Positions 8,456-17,493 of a stretch of DNA of 64,000 bases are shown here, in pieces. Position numbers and translations under genes: made by a program. Positions within the stretch are counted from its first letter, which is position 1. Each line of letters starts with the position of its first letter. The notes below the pieces were generated by a model that was not told where the DNA came from, made no database searches, and was given only the letters and a program-made list of their open reading frames with translations. The DNA comes from Rhodonellum psychrophilum GCM71 = DSM 17998 (lineage in GTDB: Bacteria > Bacteroidota > Bacteroidia > Cytophagales > Cyclobacteriaceae): the NCBI RefSeq assembly GCF_000381545.1, contig NZ_KB906678.1, forward strand, positions 1 to 64,000. Reading direction: 5' to 3'.

Positions 8456-9619
8456 ATGAATAAAATCTTTACACTCACGCTGATTGTATTTTTCGGTGCC
8501 GCAAGTGCTTTTGCCCAAATCAAATATGTCAACTTCGACGTGGTCGGCAACACCGTAAATGAGGGGAATCCCATGCCTGCCGAAGAACCTTTTTACATTA
8601 AAGGTACTTTGCCGCAGGGAATTGAATTTGTCAAAGTCAAAGTTTTTGAGTCTGGAAAAAGCCCCTCGAAAGGCGATGAATATTCTTGGAAGACAGCCTT
8701 TGAATTCAAAGTGAACCAATATGAGTTGTTTGTTTCCAAACCGCTTAAAAGCAACGATTCTTATGATCTGGAGTTTCAATATTTCCAGAAAGCTGATGAA
8801 GCCCAAATGGAAAGCGTAAAGTCAGCCGTGAACATGAATCTTGCTTCTTACATCCGATCAAGTTTTGAGGTGACCGGAAGTGGAATCAAATCCTTTCGTT
8901 CCGATCAAGTCATGATTACGCAAATGAATCAAATCCTGAAAGACGCATTGGAAGATTACCGGCATTTTCTTGGAAGAGATTTCAGTGGATTCAGTGACTT
9001 GGTAAGGCAAAAACTTGCCCAAAAAGACAAAATGAAACTCCGAAGAGCCAAATTCAATATTCTCGGCAAAAACAAAGACGACAATTCCAAAGCGGTCTAT
9101 GCAGAGCAATATTTGGAGGAACTCGTGGAAACTGTCACCGCAGAAGCGGACCAATATTTGGCAAAAAGCCTGATGGCTTTGGTGGATGTCAGAACGATCA
9201 CCAATTATCCCACGGAAAAAAAGCCTGGTACTTTACCGATCAATTTTGGTTACGGGGCATTCGCCATCAAACGATCCCTTGCAGATACCGAGTATTTCAA
9301 TGGGCCCTATTTGGGACTTTCCTTTCCTTTGGGAAATAAGGTTTTTCAGAAGTTTTTGGGCAATGCATCCTTTTCCACAGGGGTTTTCCTAAATAATTTC
9401 AACTCCAGTCAAGGGGACAGAATCACGGGCCCTTTGGTCAATTTACCCATCCATGCAGGTTTGGGCTATAAAATGTTCAGGGTTTTGAGATTGAATGCGG
9501 GCGCAGTTCTTTTGAATTTTGAAGAAGCCGACACCAAATTGAAAACAAATTATATCCAACCTTATGTAGGTGTCAGCCTCGAGATCAACCTTTGGATGGG
9601 TTTAAATGACAGGAGGTAA
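8456..9619 (+). CDS. Hypothetical exported protein with C-terminal barrel-like region
   Basis: A 387-residue protein with a clear signal peptide (MNKIFTLTLIVFFGAASAFAQ). Residues about 22-110 look like a small beta domain, 115-245 are helical and charged, and about 255-387 alternate short hydrophobic strands and glycines, ending in YVGVSLEINLWMGLNDRR. The last part looks like an outer membrane beta barrel segment. I do not recognise a named family. Its stop codon lies inside the ribosome binding site of the OmpA-type gene four bases downstream, so the two are co-transcribed and probably act together in the outer membrane. Confidence 0.8.
   Translation: MNKIFTLTLIVFFGAASAFAQIKYVNFDVVGNTVNEGNPMPAEEPFYIKGTLPQGIEFVKVKVFESGKSPSKGDEYSWKTAFEFKVNQYELFVSKPLKSNDSYDLEFQYFQKADEAQMESVKSAVNMNLASYIRSSFEVTGSGIKSFRSDQVMITQMNQILKDALEDYRHFLGRDFSGFSDLVRQKLAQKDKMKLRRAKFNILGKNKDDNSKAVYAEQYLEELVETVTAEADQYLAKSLMALVDVRTITNYPTEKKPGTLPINFGYGAFAIKRSLADTEYFNGPYLGLSFPLGNKVFQKFLGNASFSTGVFLNNFNSSQGDRITGPLVNLPIHAGLGYKMFRVLRLNAGAVLLNFEEADTKLKTNYIQPYVGVSLEINLWMGLNDRR
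9611..9617 (+). promoter_or_regulatory. Strong Shine-Dalgarno site inside the end of the upstream gene
   Basis: AGGAGGT ends five bases before the ATG at 9623 and overlaps the Arg-Arg-stop end of the preceding gene. A near-perfect anti-16S match is uncommon in Bacteroidota, whose genes mostly lack one, including nearly all others in this window. It points to translational coupling of the two genes. Confidence 0.6.
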
Positions 9620-9622
9620 AGG

Positions 9623-12139
9623 ATGAAAAAACTAATCTTCTTTCTTTCTTTCACCATTTTGTTTCTCCCGATTCTCTCCTCTGCCCAGCAAAAGGATTAT
9701 GAATGGAGAATCGGAGTCAGCGGTGGATACACCAACTATTATGGCGACTTAAGCCCATATAAAGTTCAAGGACTCTCCAATTGGAATGCCATCAAGCAAT
9801 TGCTTTATTTCAATGACAACTATGTCGATCAGTATTCATTCAAGATTTCCATAGAAAAACAGCTGAGCCCAACGATCGGGTTGATGTTCAGCTATGGGCA
9901 GTATGAATTTTCGATGAGTGATCGCTATGTGAAACGGGATGGCGCTTTATTGGGAACAAACCGGAATTTTGACAGGGCGCTCAACTTTCAAAACCAAAGC
10001 AGGGACATGGGTTTGGCTTTTGTTTTCAAGACAGACAATGACCGGCTATTGCCTGCGACTTCATTGCTCGCGCCCTATTTCACATTGGGATTTGGACTGG
10101 TCGATTTCGAAGTCAGTGGGGATCTTTTGGACGGTAATGGCAATCGGTATGATTATGCTTCAGGAAACGTGGTCAATGATGGGATTTATGAGACCAATCT
10201 TTATGCGCTGAAAACCGAATCGGACAAGGGCTATGATTTGGGTGCTTTCTACACCAATGTTGGGCTTGGAATCCGCTTGAGATTAGGGCCTAGGGTAGAG
10301 TTGTTTGCTCAAAGTGATTTCATCTACACCTTTTCCGATCACCTGGATGATGTCAGCGGAAACTACAGGACCGAATACGAAAATGATTTTCAGGCATACG
10401 CAGCCAAACCGGGCACGAACATCGTCGATCCAGCCAACCCACTCAGAGGGGATGGAAAAAGCGGGAATGACTGGATCATCTACCACGGCCTGGGATTGAA
10501 ATTCAATTTTGGATCCAACAAAAAATCCTACAAGGCACCAAGGCTCAGCACAGTTTATCCGGATTACAATCCTGTGATAAAGGAAATTCCCTTGGCACAA
10601 ATCCCAACACCGGAGCCCGACACCCTTAAACCCCTCCCGACCGGGAACAATTATACCTATTATACCAATATCCAACTGGTAGATCAGGCCAGAATGGACA
10701 GCTTGATTTATAAAACGCAAATGCTTACTTGGGACCAGCAGATCACTGCCAGAAAATCCCAAATCCTATCCGGCAAAATGGAGGAAAATAAGCTTCAGCA
10801 GATTCAATCCAAAATCCAAGAACAATACGAATTGCTAAAAGCCGACACTTTATTAAGGCAAAATGAAAGGGATAGTTTGGTCAAGGCTTCCGAAAACATC
10901 CTTTTTGATCTGCGATATTCGCTGGATAGTTTAGGGAAATCAGACCGTGGCTTACAATTGGAGATTGACAGTATCACGGAATTGAAAAAAAATTTCCGGG
11001 TTGTTGGAAGTCCTAACCTATCGGATTCAAAAATGGATAGCTTATTCAATTGGAGCACTTCTGTGGACACTTTATTTCGTCTTCCAGTCACTAAAAAAAC
11101 CTCTGACATTTCCGGATCAAAATTAGTCGAAATTCAAAAGACCGAAGAAGGCGCAGAGCCTACAAAAGAAGCGGGCATTGTCAGCAAGGAAAATACTTTG
11201 GTCTATGAAGAAGGGAGGATATTCAAACAATCCGATTCAGAAACCGGCCTTAGGACAAATACCGATTTTCAGAACAGGATAGATGCCTTGGAACGTGAAA
11301 CCCGAAGGCTTCAGTCTGAAAGGGACAGTCTCCGTACGTTGCCAAGAGAAACCATTTACCTCAACAATACCTATAGGGATGTTTCCAGAGCCGATAGATC
11401 CCAACAAAGGACTCCTCTCCAAACCAGCGTTGGGGTACAAGCTGACGAAGATTTGGTAAGACGCGAACGCGGCCAAAGAAAGTGGTGGCTTCTTGGCGGT
11501 CTTTTTGGTGGTGCGGCAGCCACCAAAGCATTGACAAAAGATCCCACACCAGATCAAGTTGCAGTTCCGGATAGCTTGTCTGTGGGGAAAATAAAACTGG
11601 ACAGTGTTTCAGGCGATTTGTTACCTCCCTTGGAATATGATTCGGTGAATAAGATGCCTTTCGCACCGAAAATGATCATCGAGGACAGTCTGTCAAGGAT
11701 TTCCGAACCTTCCTTCAAAAGCGCATTTTCGGATGTTGATGTTCGGGCACCCCAAGTGATTCGTGATACTGTGTTTTTGGATGCTGACCCCAAAATCACG
11801 CTTTTAAAATCAAAGGTGGAAGTATTCTTCAAAAGCAATCAAAAAGTGCCTGATGAAGACCAAATCATAAAATTGGCGCCCTTGGTTGATTTTGTCAAAG
11901 ACAATCCGGAGTATTCCTTGTCCCTTACAGGATTTGCAGACAATACCGGGAACTTGGCATACAATCTCAAATTGATTCAAACTAGGATAAATTCGGTTTT
12001 GGTTTTTCTGCTGGATCAATATGGCTTAGGGGAAAATCAAATTCAGACCGAAATCGGTGGTCAAGTGGTCCGAAGTGCAAACCGAAGTGCAAATGACAAT
12101 GACAGGAAAGTTGAAGTGCGTGTGGTTTTGAAGGATTGA
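9623..12139 (+). CDS. OmpA-family outer membrane protein with N-terminal barrel and coiled coils
   Basis: An 838-residue envelope protein. A signal peptide (ending LSSAQ) is followed by an outer membrane barrel-like region (about 25-300: GVSGGYTNYYGDLSPYK at its start, HGLGLKFNFGSNKK at its end). Then comes a Pro-rich linker, charged coiled-coil stretches (about 360-475 and 550-585) and a glycine-rich segment near 625. A C-terminal OmpA domain (about 725-838) carries the peptidoglycan-binding pattern LTGFADNTGNLAYNL and NDRKVEVRVVL. The coils could span the periplasm between outer membrane and cell wall. It is co-transcribed with the gene before it. A dispersed repeat begins at its stop codon. 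Confidence 0.87.
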   Translation: MKKLIFFLSFTILFLPILSSAQQKDYEWRIGVSGGYTNYYGDLSPYKVQGLSNWNAIKQLLYFNDNYVDQYSFKISIEKQLSPTIGLMFSYGQYEFSMSDRYVKRDGALLGTNRNFDRALNFQNQSRDMGLAFVFKTDNDRLLPATSLLAPYFTLGFGLVDFEVSGDLLDGNGNRYDYASGNVVNDGIYETNLYALKTESDKGYDLGAFYTNVGLGIRLRLGPRVELFAQSDFIYTFSDHLDDVSGNYRTEYENDFQAYAAKPGTNIVDPANPLRGDGKSGNDWIIYHGLGLKFNFGSNKKSYKAPRLSTVYPDYNPVIKEIPLAQIPTPEPDTLKPLPTGNNYTYYTNIQLVDQARMDSLIYKTQMLTWDQQITARKSQILSGKMEENKLQQIQSKIQEQYELLKADTLLRQNERDSLVKASENILFDLRYSLDSLGKSDRGLQLEIDSITELKKNFRVVGSPNLSDSKMDSLFNWSTSVDTLFRLPVTKKTSDISGSKLVEIQKTEEGAEPTKEAGIVSKENTLVYEEGRIFKQSDSETGLRTNTDFQNRIDALERETRRLQSERDSLRTLPRETIYLNNTYRDVSRADRSQQRTPLQTSVGVQADEDLVRRERGQRKWWLLGGLFGGAAATKALTKDPTPDQVAVPDSLSVGKIKLDSVSGDLLPPLEYDSVNKMPFAPKMIIEDSLSRISEPSFKSAFSDVDVRAPQVIRDTVFLDADPKITLLKSKVEVFFKSNQKVPDEDQIIKLAPLVDFVKDNPEYSLSLTGFADNTGNLAYNLKLIQTRINSVLVFLLDQYGLGENQIQTEIGGQVVRSANRSANDNDRKVEVRVVLKD

Positions 12140-12308
12140 ACCCGAAATATGTATTCCGTTTTCAAATGGGATCGAAACTGCAAGAAAATCAGACCATTTG
12201 GAGAATAAGGTCCGGTCCCGAAAATGGCGAAGTCAAACACCGCACGAAAATGATTTATTAATAATCAATTTCAGGCTGGAATGGAATTGGAAGTGCATAA
12301 AACGGGTT
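12139..12308 (-). repeat. Dispersed intergenic repeat, copy C (170 bp, reverse)
   Basis: On the plus strand it opens with AACCCGAAATATGTATTCCG, whose first A is the last base of the OmpA-type gene's TGA stop, and closes with TGCATAAAACGGGTT. On the minus strand it has the full set of family landmarks: ATTCCAGCCTGAAATT, CTTATTCTCCAAATGG, TCTGATTTTCTTGCAGTTTC. It is the best-preserved copy and a good reference for the family. Confidence 0.85.
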
Positions 12309-12377
12309 GGAAAAAACAGTAAAAAACGTTCGACTCAAAAGGATTTTCACAGCTTAAATTCTCATTGTAAAATCATG

Positions 12378-12425
12378 AAAGGGCGAAAATGGAGAGATTT
12401 CCGGATCTCTTCATTTTCGCCCTTT
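12378..12425. terminator. Strong bidirectional hairpin between OmpA-type gene and glutaminase
   Basis: AAAGGGCGAAAATG pairs exactly with CATTTTCGCCCTTT, and inside it AGAGAT pairs with ATCTCT around a six-base loop. T-rich bases follow on both strands. It sits between two convergent genes, which fits a shared terminator. Apart from this hairpin and copy C, the stretch 12140-12501 is empty. Confidence 0.75.
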
Positions 12426-12501
12426 GAATTTTGATGGGTATTCACGCCTTTGATTTGTGCAAACCCCCATTTTTCTTTCTAGATAGAGGAATTTTGGATT
12501 T

Positions 12502-13422
12502 TTAGAAAAGCGAAAACTTAAGCTTGTCCGTCAGCAACTCCAAGGCCTTGATGGATTTGACGGAATTGCCTTTTTCGTTCAACTCAGGACTCCAAACCGC
12601 TACGCTGAATTTGTGTGGCATAACCGCCCCAACACCACCGCCGACACCACTTTTCCCTGGCAATCCAACCCGATAGGCAAACTCTCCTGATTCATCATAG
12701 AATCCACAAGTCAACATCAATGCATTGATTCTACGGGCATTGCTTTCTGTGACGATATTCCGCTTCGCAAAGATGGAATAGCCGTCATTGGCCAGAAATG
12801 AAAATGATTTTGCCAGATCGACGCAGCTCATTTCGATGGCACATTGTGAAACGTAAGTTTCCAAAACTTCTTGGACATCATTGTCAAAATTGTCATAAGC
12901 CTTCAAAAAATAAGCCATGGCGATGTTTCTTTCCGAATGCTTCAATTCAGAGATCCTGACTTCTTCGTTGATACTAACGCACTTGTCACCGGAAATATCA
13001 TTGATGAAATTGATGATTTGGGTTTTGGGATCCTCAAATTTACTGGTCAGTGCATCCGCTATGACCAAAGCCCCGGCATTGATGAAGGGATTTCTGGGAA
13101 TCCCTTTTTCAAATTCCAACTGGGCGATTGAATTGAAGGGATTGCCACTCGGCTCAACGTTGACCCGGGTCCAAAGTTTTGAATTGAAAACATGAAAAAC
13201 CATCGTCAGGGTATGGACTTTGGAAATACTTTGGATGGAAAAAGGGGTCTTATAATCGCCCACTCCATATACCTTCCCTTCCAAATCTACCAATGCAATT
13301 CCAAATTGATCGGGATTGACTTTGGCAAGTTCCGGGATATAGTCAGCGACTTTCCCCTTTAATTCTAATTTGTTCACCTCGTGATAAACCTCTTCGATGA
13401 GTTCTTGGTAATCCATGATCAA
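12502..13422 (-). CDS. glsA: Glutaminase
   Basis: A 306-residue glutaminase of the serine-dependent beta-lactamase-like family, converting glutamine to glutamate and ammonia in the cytoplasm. The catalytic S-x-x-K is seen as Ser65-Lys68 in FSIQSISKVH. Other family motifs are EPSGNPFNSI, NPFINAGAL, SERNIAMAYF, CGFYDESGEFAYRVGLPGKSGVGGG and the preceding MSCVDLAKS. Length is normal. Start may be Met1 or Met3 (MDYQELI). It is a single gene, convergent with the OmpA-type operon. Confidence 0.95.
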   Translation of the reverse strand: MIMDYQELIEEVYHEVNKLELKGKVADYIPELAKVNPDQFGIALVDLEGKVYGVGDYKTPFSIQSISKVHTLTMVFHVFNSKLWTRVNVEPSGNPFNSIAQLEFEKGIPRNPFINAGALVIADALTSKFEDPKTQIINFINDISGDKCVSINEEVRISELKHSERNIAMAYFLKAYDNFDNDVQEVLETYVSQCAIEMSCVDLAKSFSFLANDGYSIFAKRNIVTESNARRINALMLTCGFYDESGEFAYRVGLPGKSGVGGGVGAVMPHKFSVAVWSPELNEKGNSVKSIKALELLTDKLKFSLF

Positions 13423-13557
13423 AATTGCCGATTTAAATTAGGACTGAAAACAATCCTCTTAATAATATCATCAAATCCCACAAAATACCCTGAAATTTTC
13501 CCGGCTTTCCAAGAGTCCTTGAGCTATTTCAGATTCCTAAACCAAAAATTTCATCTG

Positions 13558-13607
13558 TTTTTCATGTTGGTAACACATCCAAACCGTTGTGATGCCAACA
13601 TGAAAAA
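13558..13607. repeat. Near-perfect inverted repeat upstream of glsA
   Basis: TTTTTCATGTTGG and CCAACATGAAAAA are exact inverse complements 24 bases apart, and the inner bases continue the pairing (CACA with TGTG). The structure is symmetric, so a T tract does not follow the stem as in a usual terminator. It could end transcription from the barrel gene to the right, or be a protein-binding site in front of glsA. Neither is proven. Confidence 0.55.
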
Positions 13608-13676
13608 AGCCCTCTTTTGTTAAATGGCAGATTTAAAACTTGGAAGGAAACCACGTCCTGAAAATCAAAAGCACCA

Positions 13677-15056
13677 TTACTTTTTTAATAAATTGTTTAT
13701 CGGAAGTCTATACTCCAATTCCAAAAGCCATCCGTTGAGAGTGCCATTGTTTTCAAAGGATTTTGGCAAACCGTTTACTTGGTAATTCACTGATGCTCTA
13801 TCAAAAGCAGGACTTCCGTAGTTCCTGGAGGCTTTGAATGCGATCAAGCTTGTCCTGAACAGGGGCATTTCAGCATAGAAACCACTGTTAAAAAAGACAC
13901 CTTTAGAATTGGTTTTTATTCCTTTTATTTCCGAAGAATATGGATAACCCACTCCATCTATGGTCCTGACCCCAGAGACACCCATTGTATTTTCACCCTC
14001 ATTATTGCTGTTTACGGGTACATGGGTCGTAAATGAAATCCCGAACCTGATTTTTTCGGAAAATGGCAAATGTCTGTCATATCTCAAGGTCAATGGAATG
14101 GTAGAAACTTGAAACTTTCGGTGATAGGCTGAGACAGGAATTCCCTCTTCACTGATCATCTCAAAGACATTTCTCCCCCGGAATTTCGAATATCCAGCCT
14201 CCATAGAAAAATCTTTCCATCTATACCCCAGCCCTAAACTTGATGAGGTGCTTACGTTTTGAAAATCGTCTGTTGGGTCATTTATAGGATTGTCTTTTTT
14301 TCTAAGCGATGCAGCCCCCATGACATACAATCCATCACTCCAAGGATTATCTAGACTGGCTTTTTTTGAATCTTTGGGTTTCCGGTTTTCTTTGGACCAC
14401 ATATCCGTATTGATGCCAAATCCCACAAATAATCCCGTGAAAGAGCCGCTTCCATTTAGGGAAAGTTGAACGTTATCATTTGAAAAATTCAAATTTTCAA
14501 ACTCCCTAAATCCTTGTTGGTGCCTGACACCCAATACCAAATAATTGTTTTTGATGGGGAATTGTACCCCCGCTTCCACTCGGCCCATCATGGACACCTT
14601 GGTCCTTATGTCCGTAGGTTGGCTGAAGGAATAATCATTCAACTCCCTGTCAAAGATCCCTCCTACGGAACCTTGTAGGAAGAGGTTATAATTGGATTTT
14701 TCCCAAATACGCCTTACCCCTACCGACAAATTCATGAAATTATTGTTGAATATGGAACTGTTATTCTCATAGGAATAACCTGCACCACTTTCCCTGAAGC
14801 CAACTCTACGTGCCAAATATTCCCCTTGTAATGACATTTGATAATTGGGTGCAATTTTTTTCAAAAAATTGATTCCAATATGTGGTTGGATCAAATTGGA
14901 GAATTTGATATCCGACTCTGCGGAGACCGCTTGGGTTTTGAAATAAGAATAGGATGGTCCACCATACAACTCAATGTCAAAATTGTGTTGTCCGAATGAA
15001 GGAATTGCCGCAAGACCAAAAAGGGACAAGACAAAAATTTTGTATTTGTTTTTCAT
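13677..15056 (-). CDS. Outer membrane beta-barrel protein, paralog of the next gene
   Basis: A 459-residue protein starting at the ATG at 15056, where a signal peptide begins (MKNKYKIFVLSLFGLAAIPS, cleavage after FGQ). The open frame extends 28 codons upstream, but that would hide the signal. The mature chain is rich in alternating aromatic and hydrophobic strands (MSLQGEYLARRVGF, LGLGYRWKDFSMEAGYSKF), as in barrels. Its C-terminal third (SGFYAEMPLF to LELEYRLPINNLLKK) aligns with the C-terminus of the 15318-16139 protein. A TATCTTTG box precedes it. Function unknown. Confidence 0.8.
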   Translation of the reverse strand: MKNKYKIFVLSLFGLAAIPSFGQHNFDIELYGGPSYSYFKTQAVSAESDIKFSNLIQPHIGINFLKKIAPNYQMSLQGEYLARRVGFRESGAGYSYENNSSIFNNNFMNLSVGVRRIWEKSNYNLFLQGSVGGIFDRELNDYSFSQPTDIRTKVSMMGRVEAGVQFPIKNNYLVLGVRHQQGFREFENLNFSNDNVQLSLNGSGSFTGLFVGFGINTDMWSKENRKPKDSKKASLDNPWSDGLYVMGAASLRKKDNPINDPTDDFQNVSTSSSLGLGYRWKDFSMEAGYSKFRGRNVFEMISEEGIPVSAYHRKFQVSTIPLTLRYDRHLPFSEKIRFGISFTTHVPVNSNNEGENTMGVSGVRTIDGVGYPYSSEIKGIKTNSKGVFFNSGFYAEMPLFRTSLIAFKASRNYGSPAFDRASVNYQVNGLPKSFENNGTLNGWLLELEYRLPINNLLKK

Positions 15057-15079
15057 GTCATTATGTTTAAAGGTTGAAA

Positions 15080-15087
15080 CAAAGATA
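15080..15087 (-). promoter_or_regulatory. Candidate -7 promoter box of the 15056 gene
   Basis: On the minus strand TATCTTTG matches the Bacteroidota -7 consensus TAnnTTTG exactly and lies 23 bases upstream of the chosen ATG. No clear TTG is found 19 bases further up. It supports an own promoter and the 15056 start, since the longer frame would begin before it. Confidence 0.45.
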
Positions 15088-15317
15088 AAAACTCCTCTTT
15101 TAGATAATAATTCCGCAATATTAAATTCTGTTAAAAACATAGTTAATAAAACCTAAATAGTTCTCTCCCCTAAATCACTAATGAAAAAAAAATTCCCAAA
15201 TAAAAAAATCCTGAAGAAATAGGCAAAGGTTGGGGCCGAGAAAAAACTCCTTTAGAGTGGAACTCCTTTGCCTTGACGAAAATACTTCGGGCATCTATTG
15301 GTAAGCCCTATACAAGA

Positions 15318-16139
15318 TTACCTGCTTATTTTTTGACGCAAGACATTGATGGGAAGTTTGTAAGAAATTTCCAACAGATAACCGTCGATTTTCCTATCGT
15401 CCCTAAACTCCCCTTCGAATCCCTGAGATTCCCAATTAAAAATCAATGTTCTGGTAGGCCTTAGCACAAATGCCCGAGACACCTGAATCAGTAAAAAAGA
15501 TGAATTCAGGATAAGAATCTCTCCATGGATCCCTGATTTGAAAAAAAACCGCCCTTTTCTATCCGCTGTACGCCAAGTGTTATTTATTTTCTCCGATTCT
15601 CCGGTGGAATTGTTCCAAGAAAAAGAAGATGTACCCTCGCTGCTTCGGTGTTCGAAAATATGGAACATGATCCAATTGGTCGCGAAATTTGCGCCAAATC
15701 TCACCTTCTCCTTATTTCCAACCGGAATGTCATATTTTAAAGAAACAGGCATCACAAAAGTATTCATGCGGCTACTGAGGATCAGTTTGCCGTCCAACGG
15801 CGGAAGGGTTTGGCTCAAAACTTGGGAATGATAGTAGTAATTGACACCTAAATCATAGGAGAAATTTTTCCTTCTTTCTCCAAAGTGCAATCCATAATTC
15901 CCATTGATGTTGCTATAGTTCCCGAATGAGGGATGGGTTAATTGATCGAAATCCTTGTGCCTTCTCAATCCCCCGTTGAGGAGCAAATAACGCCCATCCT
16001 CCATCGCAGCCGCATGATGTTTCTCCTTGTTTTCCCATCGAAGTGCTTTTTTTTGGTTGGAGGAATATCCCTGTGCCAATCCGACTGATGCGGTAATCAA
16101 AATCAAAAAAAGACTCGAAAAAAACTTCTTATTTACCAT
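15318..16139 (-). CDS. Hypothetical outer membrane protein, paralog of the 13677 gene
   Basis: A 273-residue protein with a signal peptide (MVNKKFFSSLFLILITASVG, cleavage near LAQ). The remainder shows barrel-like strands. From about residue 130 it parallels the 13677-15056 protein: MPVSLKYDIPVGNKEKVRFG against IPLTLRYDRHLPFSEKIRFG, FFFKSGIHGE against VFFNSGFYAE, and DGYLLEISYKLPINVL against NGWLLELEYRLPINNL. It is the third gene of a leftward run, 47 bp after its predecessor. Function unknown. Confidence 0.8.
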   Translation of the reverse strand: MVNKKFFSSLFLILITASVGLAQGYSSNQKKALRWENKEKHHAAAMEDGRYLLLNGGLRRHKDFDQLTHPSFGNYSNINGNYGLHFGERRKNFSYDLGVNYYYHSQVLSQTLPPLDGKLILSSRMNTFVMPVSLKYDIPVGNKEKVRFGANFATNWIMFHIFEHRSSEGTSSFSWNNSTGESEKINNTWRTADRKGRFFFKSGIHGEILILNSSFLLIQVSRAFVLRPTRTLIFNWESQGFEGEFRDDRKIDGYLLEISYKLPINVLRQKISR

Positions 16140-16186
16140 TTGCGCTTTTTTTCATGGAGGGCAGCTCTTCTTTTTTTCTCCCTACA

Positions 16187-16834
16187 CTATTTCCAAAACC
16201 CATGAAACTCCAAGCGCATCCCAAAAGAGAATTGCAAACCATTGGATTTAGTGATGTATTTCTTATCCTCCGGGTTGATGACGATATCGGCACCTGAAAG
16301 AAGGGCATACTGTATCCCTCCATGAAAAATGAGCGATTTTGCTGAATTGGCACCAAGGTTGACATTCACCCCTGACAAGAACTGTTCAAAACGAAGCCTA
16401 TAGAAATCATCCGGTCCACTGTGTTTGATGGATAGAAGACCATAACCAATCCTTGGTTCCACATTCATTCTTCGGCCAATCAGGTGCTGGTAATAAATAT
16501 AGACACTTGACTGCCTGAACCTGGCCAATTCAAAATCATTTCCCAGTATTTCGAATTCCTCCACCTTGGACACATTCTTTCCGAGGCTTAACCCTACACC
16601 TACAAAGTCTTGAATACCCATCCGCGAATCGATCAAAAATCCAGGATGGTGCCGGTAACTTTTTGCCAAAAAATTGTGCCCGAGAAACAAGGGTTGATAG
16701 CCTTGAAAATCTACGCCAAACATAAAACTGTTGCCCCCTCTTTCTTCAAATGAATTGGAGATTTTTTCTTGGCCCCAGAGGGAAGGGATGGATTGAAAAA
16801 GGAATAAGATCAACAAAAATACTTTTTCTTTCAT
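16187..16834 (-). CDS. Hypothetical outer membrane beta-barrel protein
   Basis: A 215-residue protein with a signal peptide (MKEKVFLLILFLFQSIPSLWG-Q). The mature part has the strand-turn rhythm of a small outer membrane barrel (SSVYIYYQHLIGRRMNVEPRIGYGLL, SGVNVNLGANSAKSLIFHGGIQYALL in shorter pieces) and ends in FSFGMRLEFHGFWK, with the aromatic terminus usual for barrels. Its ATG overlaps the stop of the preceding gene by four bases, so it is translated with it. No named family recognised. Confidence 0.8.
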   Translation of the reverse strand: MKEKVFLLILFLFQSIPSLWGQEKISNSFEERGGNSFMFGVDFQGYQPLFLGHNFLAKSYRHHPGFLIDSRMGIQDFVGVGLSLGKNVSKVEEFEILGNDFELARFRQSSVYIYYQHLIGRRMNVEPRIGYGLLSIKHSGPDDFYRLRFEQFLSGVNVNLGANSAKSLIFHGGIQYALLSGADIVINPEDKKYITKSNGLQFSFGMRLEFHGFWK

Positions 16835-17265
16835 GGCTCAATGAGTTTCACTATGCCGAAATCGAACACGTTTTTAGTGTCTACTTTTCCCCTATTGAAG
16901 TACAGATAGTTTTTTTTAACCAAAGTTCCACTGTCACCCAAGAAATGAAACTGTGTTGACTCTCGACTGTAAATAACGAAATAGGCAGTTTTATCAGGGT
17001 GAATGATTCTAAAACTTCCATCTTGATTGGTCCGAATTGCACGAATCCTCAGGGGATTGACTTCTTCTATGGTCAGATCCAGTCCATACCCAGGATCCAT
17101 TCCCTGCGTCTGTCCAAAAATCAACTGTTGATCAGCCAATGGCTGACCAGTAGCATCCACAAGCACTCCCTTCATGGTCACAAAACTATGGTCAACATAA
17201 GTTCTTTGGCACTGAAAAGCCATGGTGAAGAAAGCAACCATGGCAATCAAGATTGAATTTTTCAT
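16831..17265 (-). CDS. Probable lipoprotein with a carboxypeptidase-regulatory-like domain
   Basis: A 144-residue exported protein. The N-terminus MKNSILIAMVAFFTMAFQCQ has a cysteine at 19 after a hydrophobic stretch, a loose lipobox, so lipid anchoring is possible but not certain. Residues about 30-105 resemble a carboxypeptidase D regulatory-like (Ig-type) fold: MKGVLVDATGQPLADQQL, then TNQDGSFRI. It heads the leftward run 17265 to 15318 and overlaps the next gene by four bases. It probably works with the barrel protein encoded next, a guess from the overlap. Confidence 0.75.
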   Translation of the reverse strand: MKNSILIAMVAFFTMAFQCQRTYVDHSFVTMKGVLVDATGQPLADQQLIFGQTQGMDPGYGLDLTIEEVNPLRIRAIRTNQDGSFRIIHPDKTAYFVIYSRESTQFHFLGDSGTLVKKNYLYFNRGKVDTKNVFDFGIVKLIEP

Positions 17266-17439
17266 CCCAATAGAATCAAGACATATAACATACTACTAAT
17301 TACGTTAAATTATTTTGATTGGTCGCCATAAACAGTTTTCTTCCCGATAAAAAATAATTGAAAATTTAAGCATTGGTTAAAACCCAATATGAAAGGGATA
17401 CTTTTTTATAAGAGAAATTTAAAATTCATATACCCAAGT

Positions 17440-17469
17440 TTCTTATGTATATCATTTTTTATATATTTG
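17440..17469 (+). promoter_or_regulatory. Candidate promoter of the padR operon
   Basis: TTC at 17440, 19 bases, then TATATTTG at 17462, an exact TAnnTTTG -7 box 24 bases before the padR ATG. The -33 triplet is one base off TTG. The spacing matches the other good promoters in this window. Confidence 0.5.
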
Positions 17470-17493
17470 AGTTACTGATGCATCAAAGAAGCC

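Noticed and set aside
15141-15317. Direct repeat AACTCCTTT (twice near 15246 and 15261)
   Set aside because: Only two short copies in an AT-rich gap; chance is likely.
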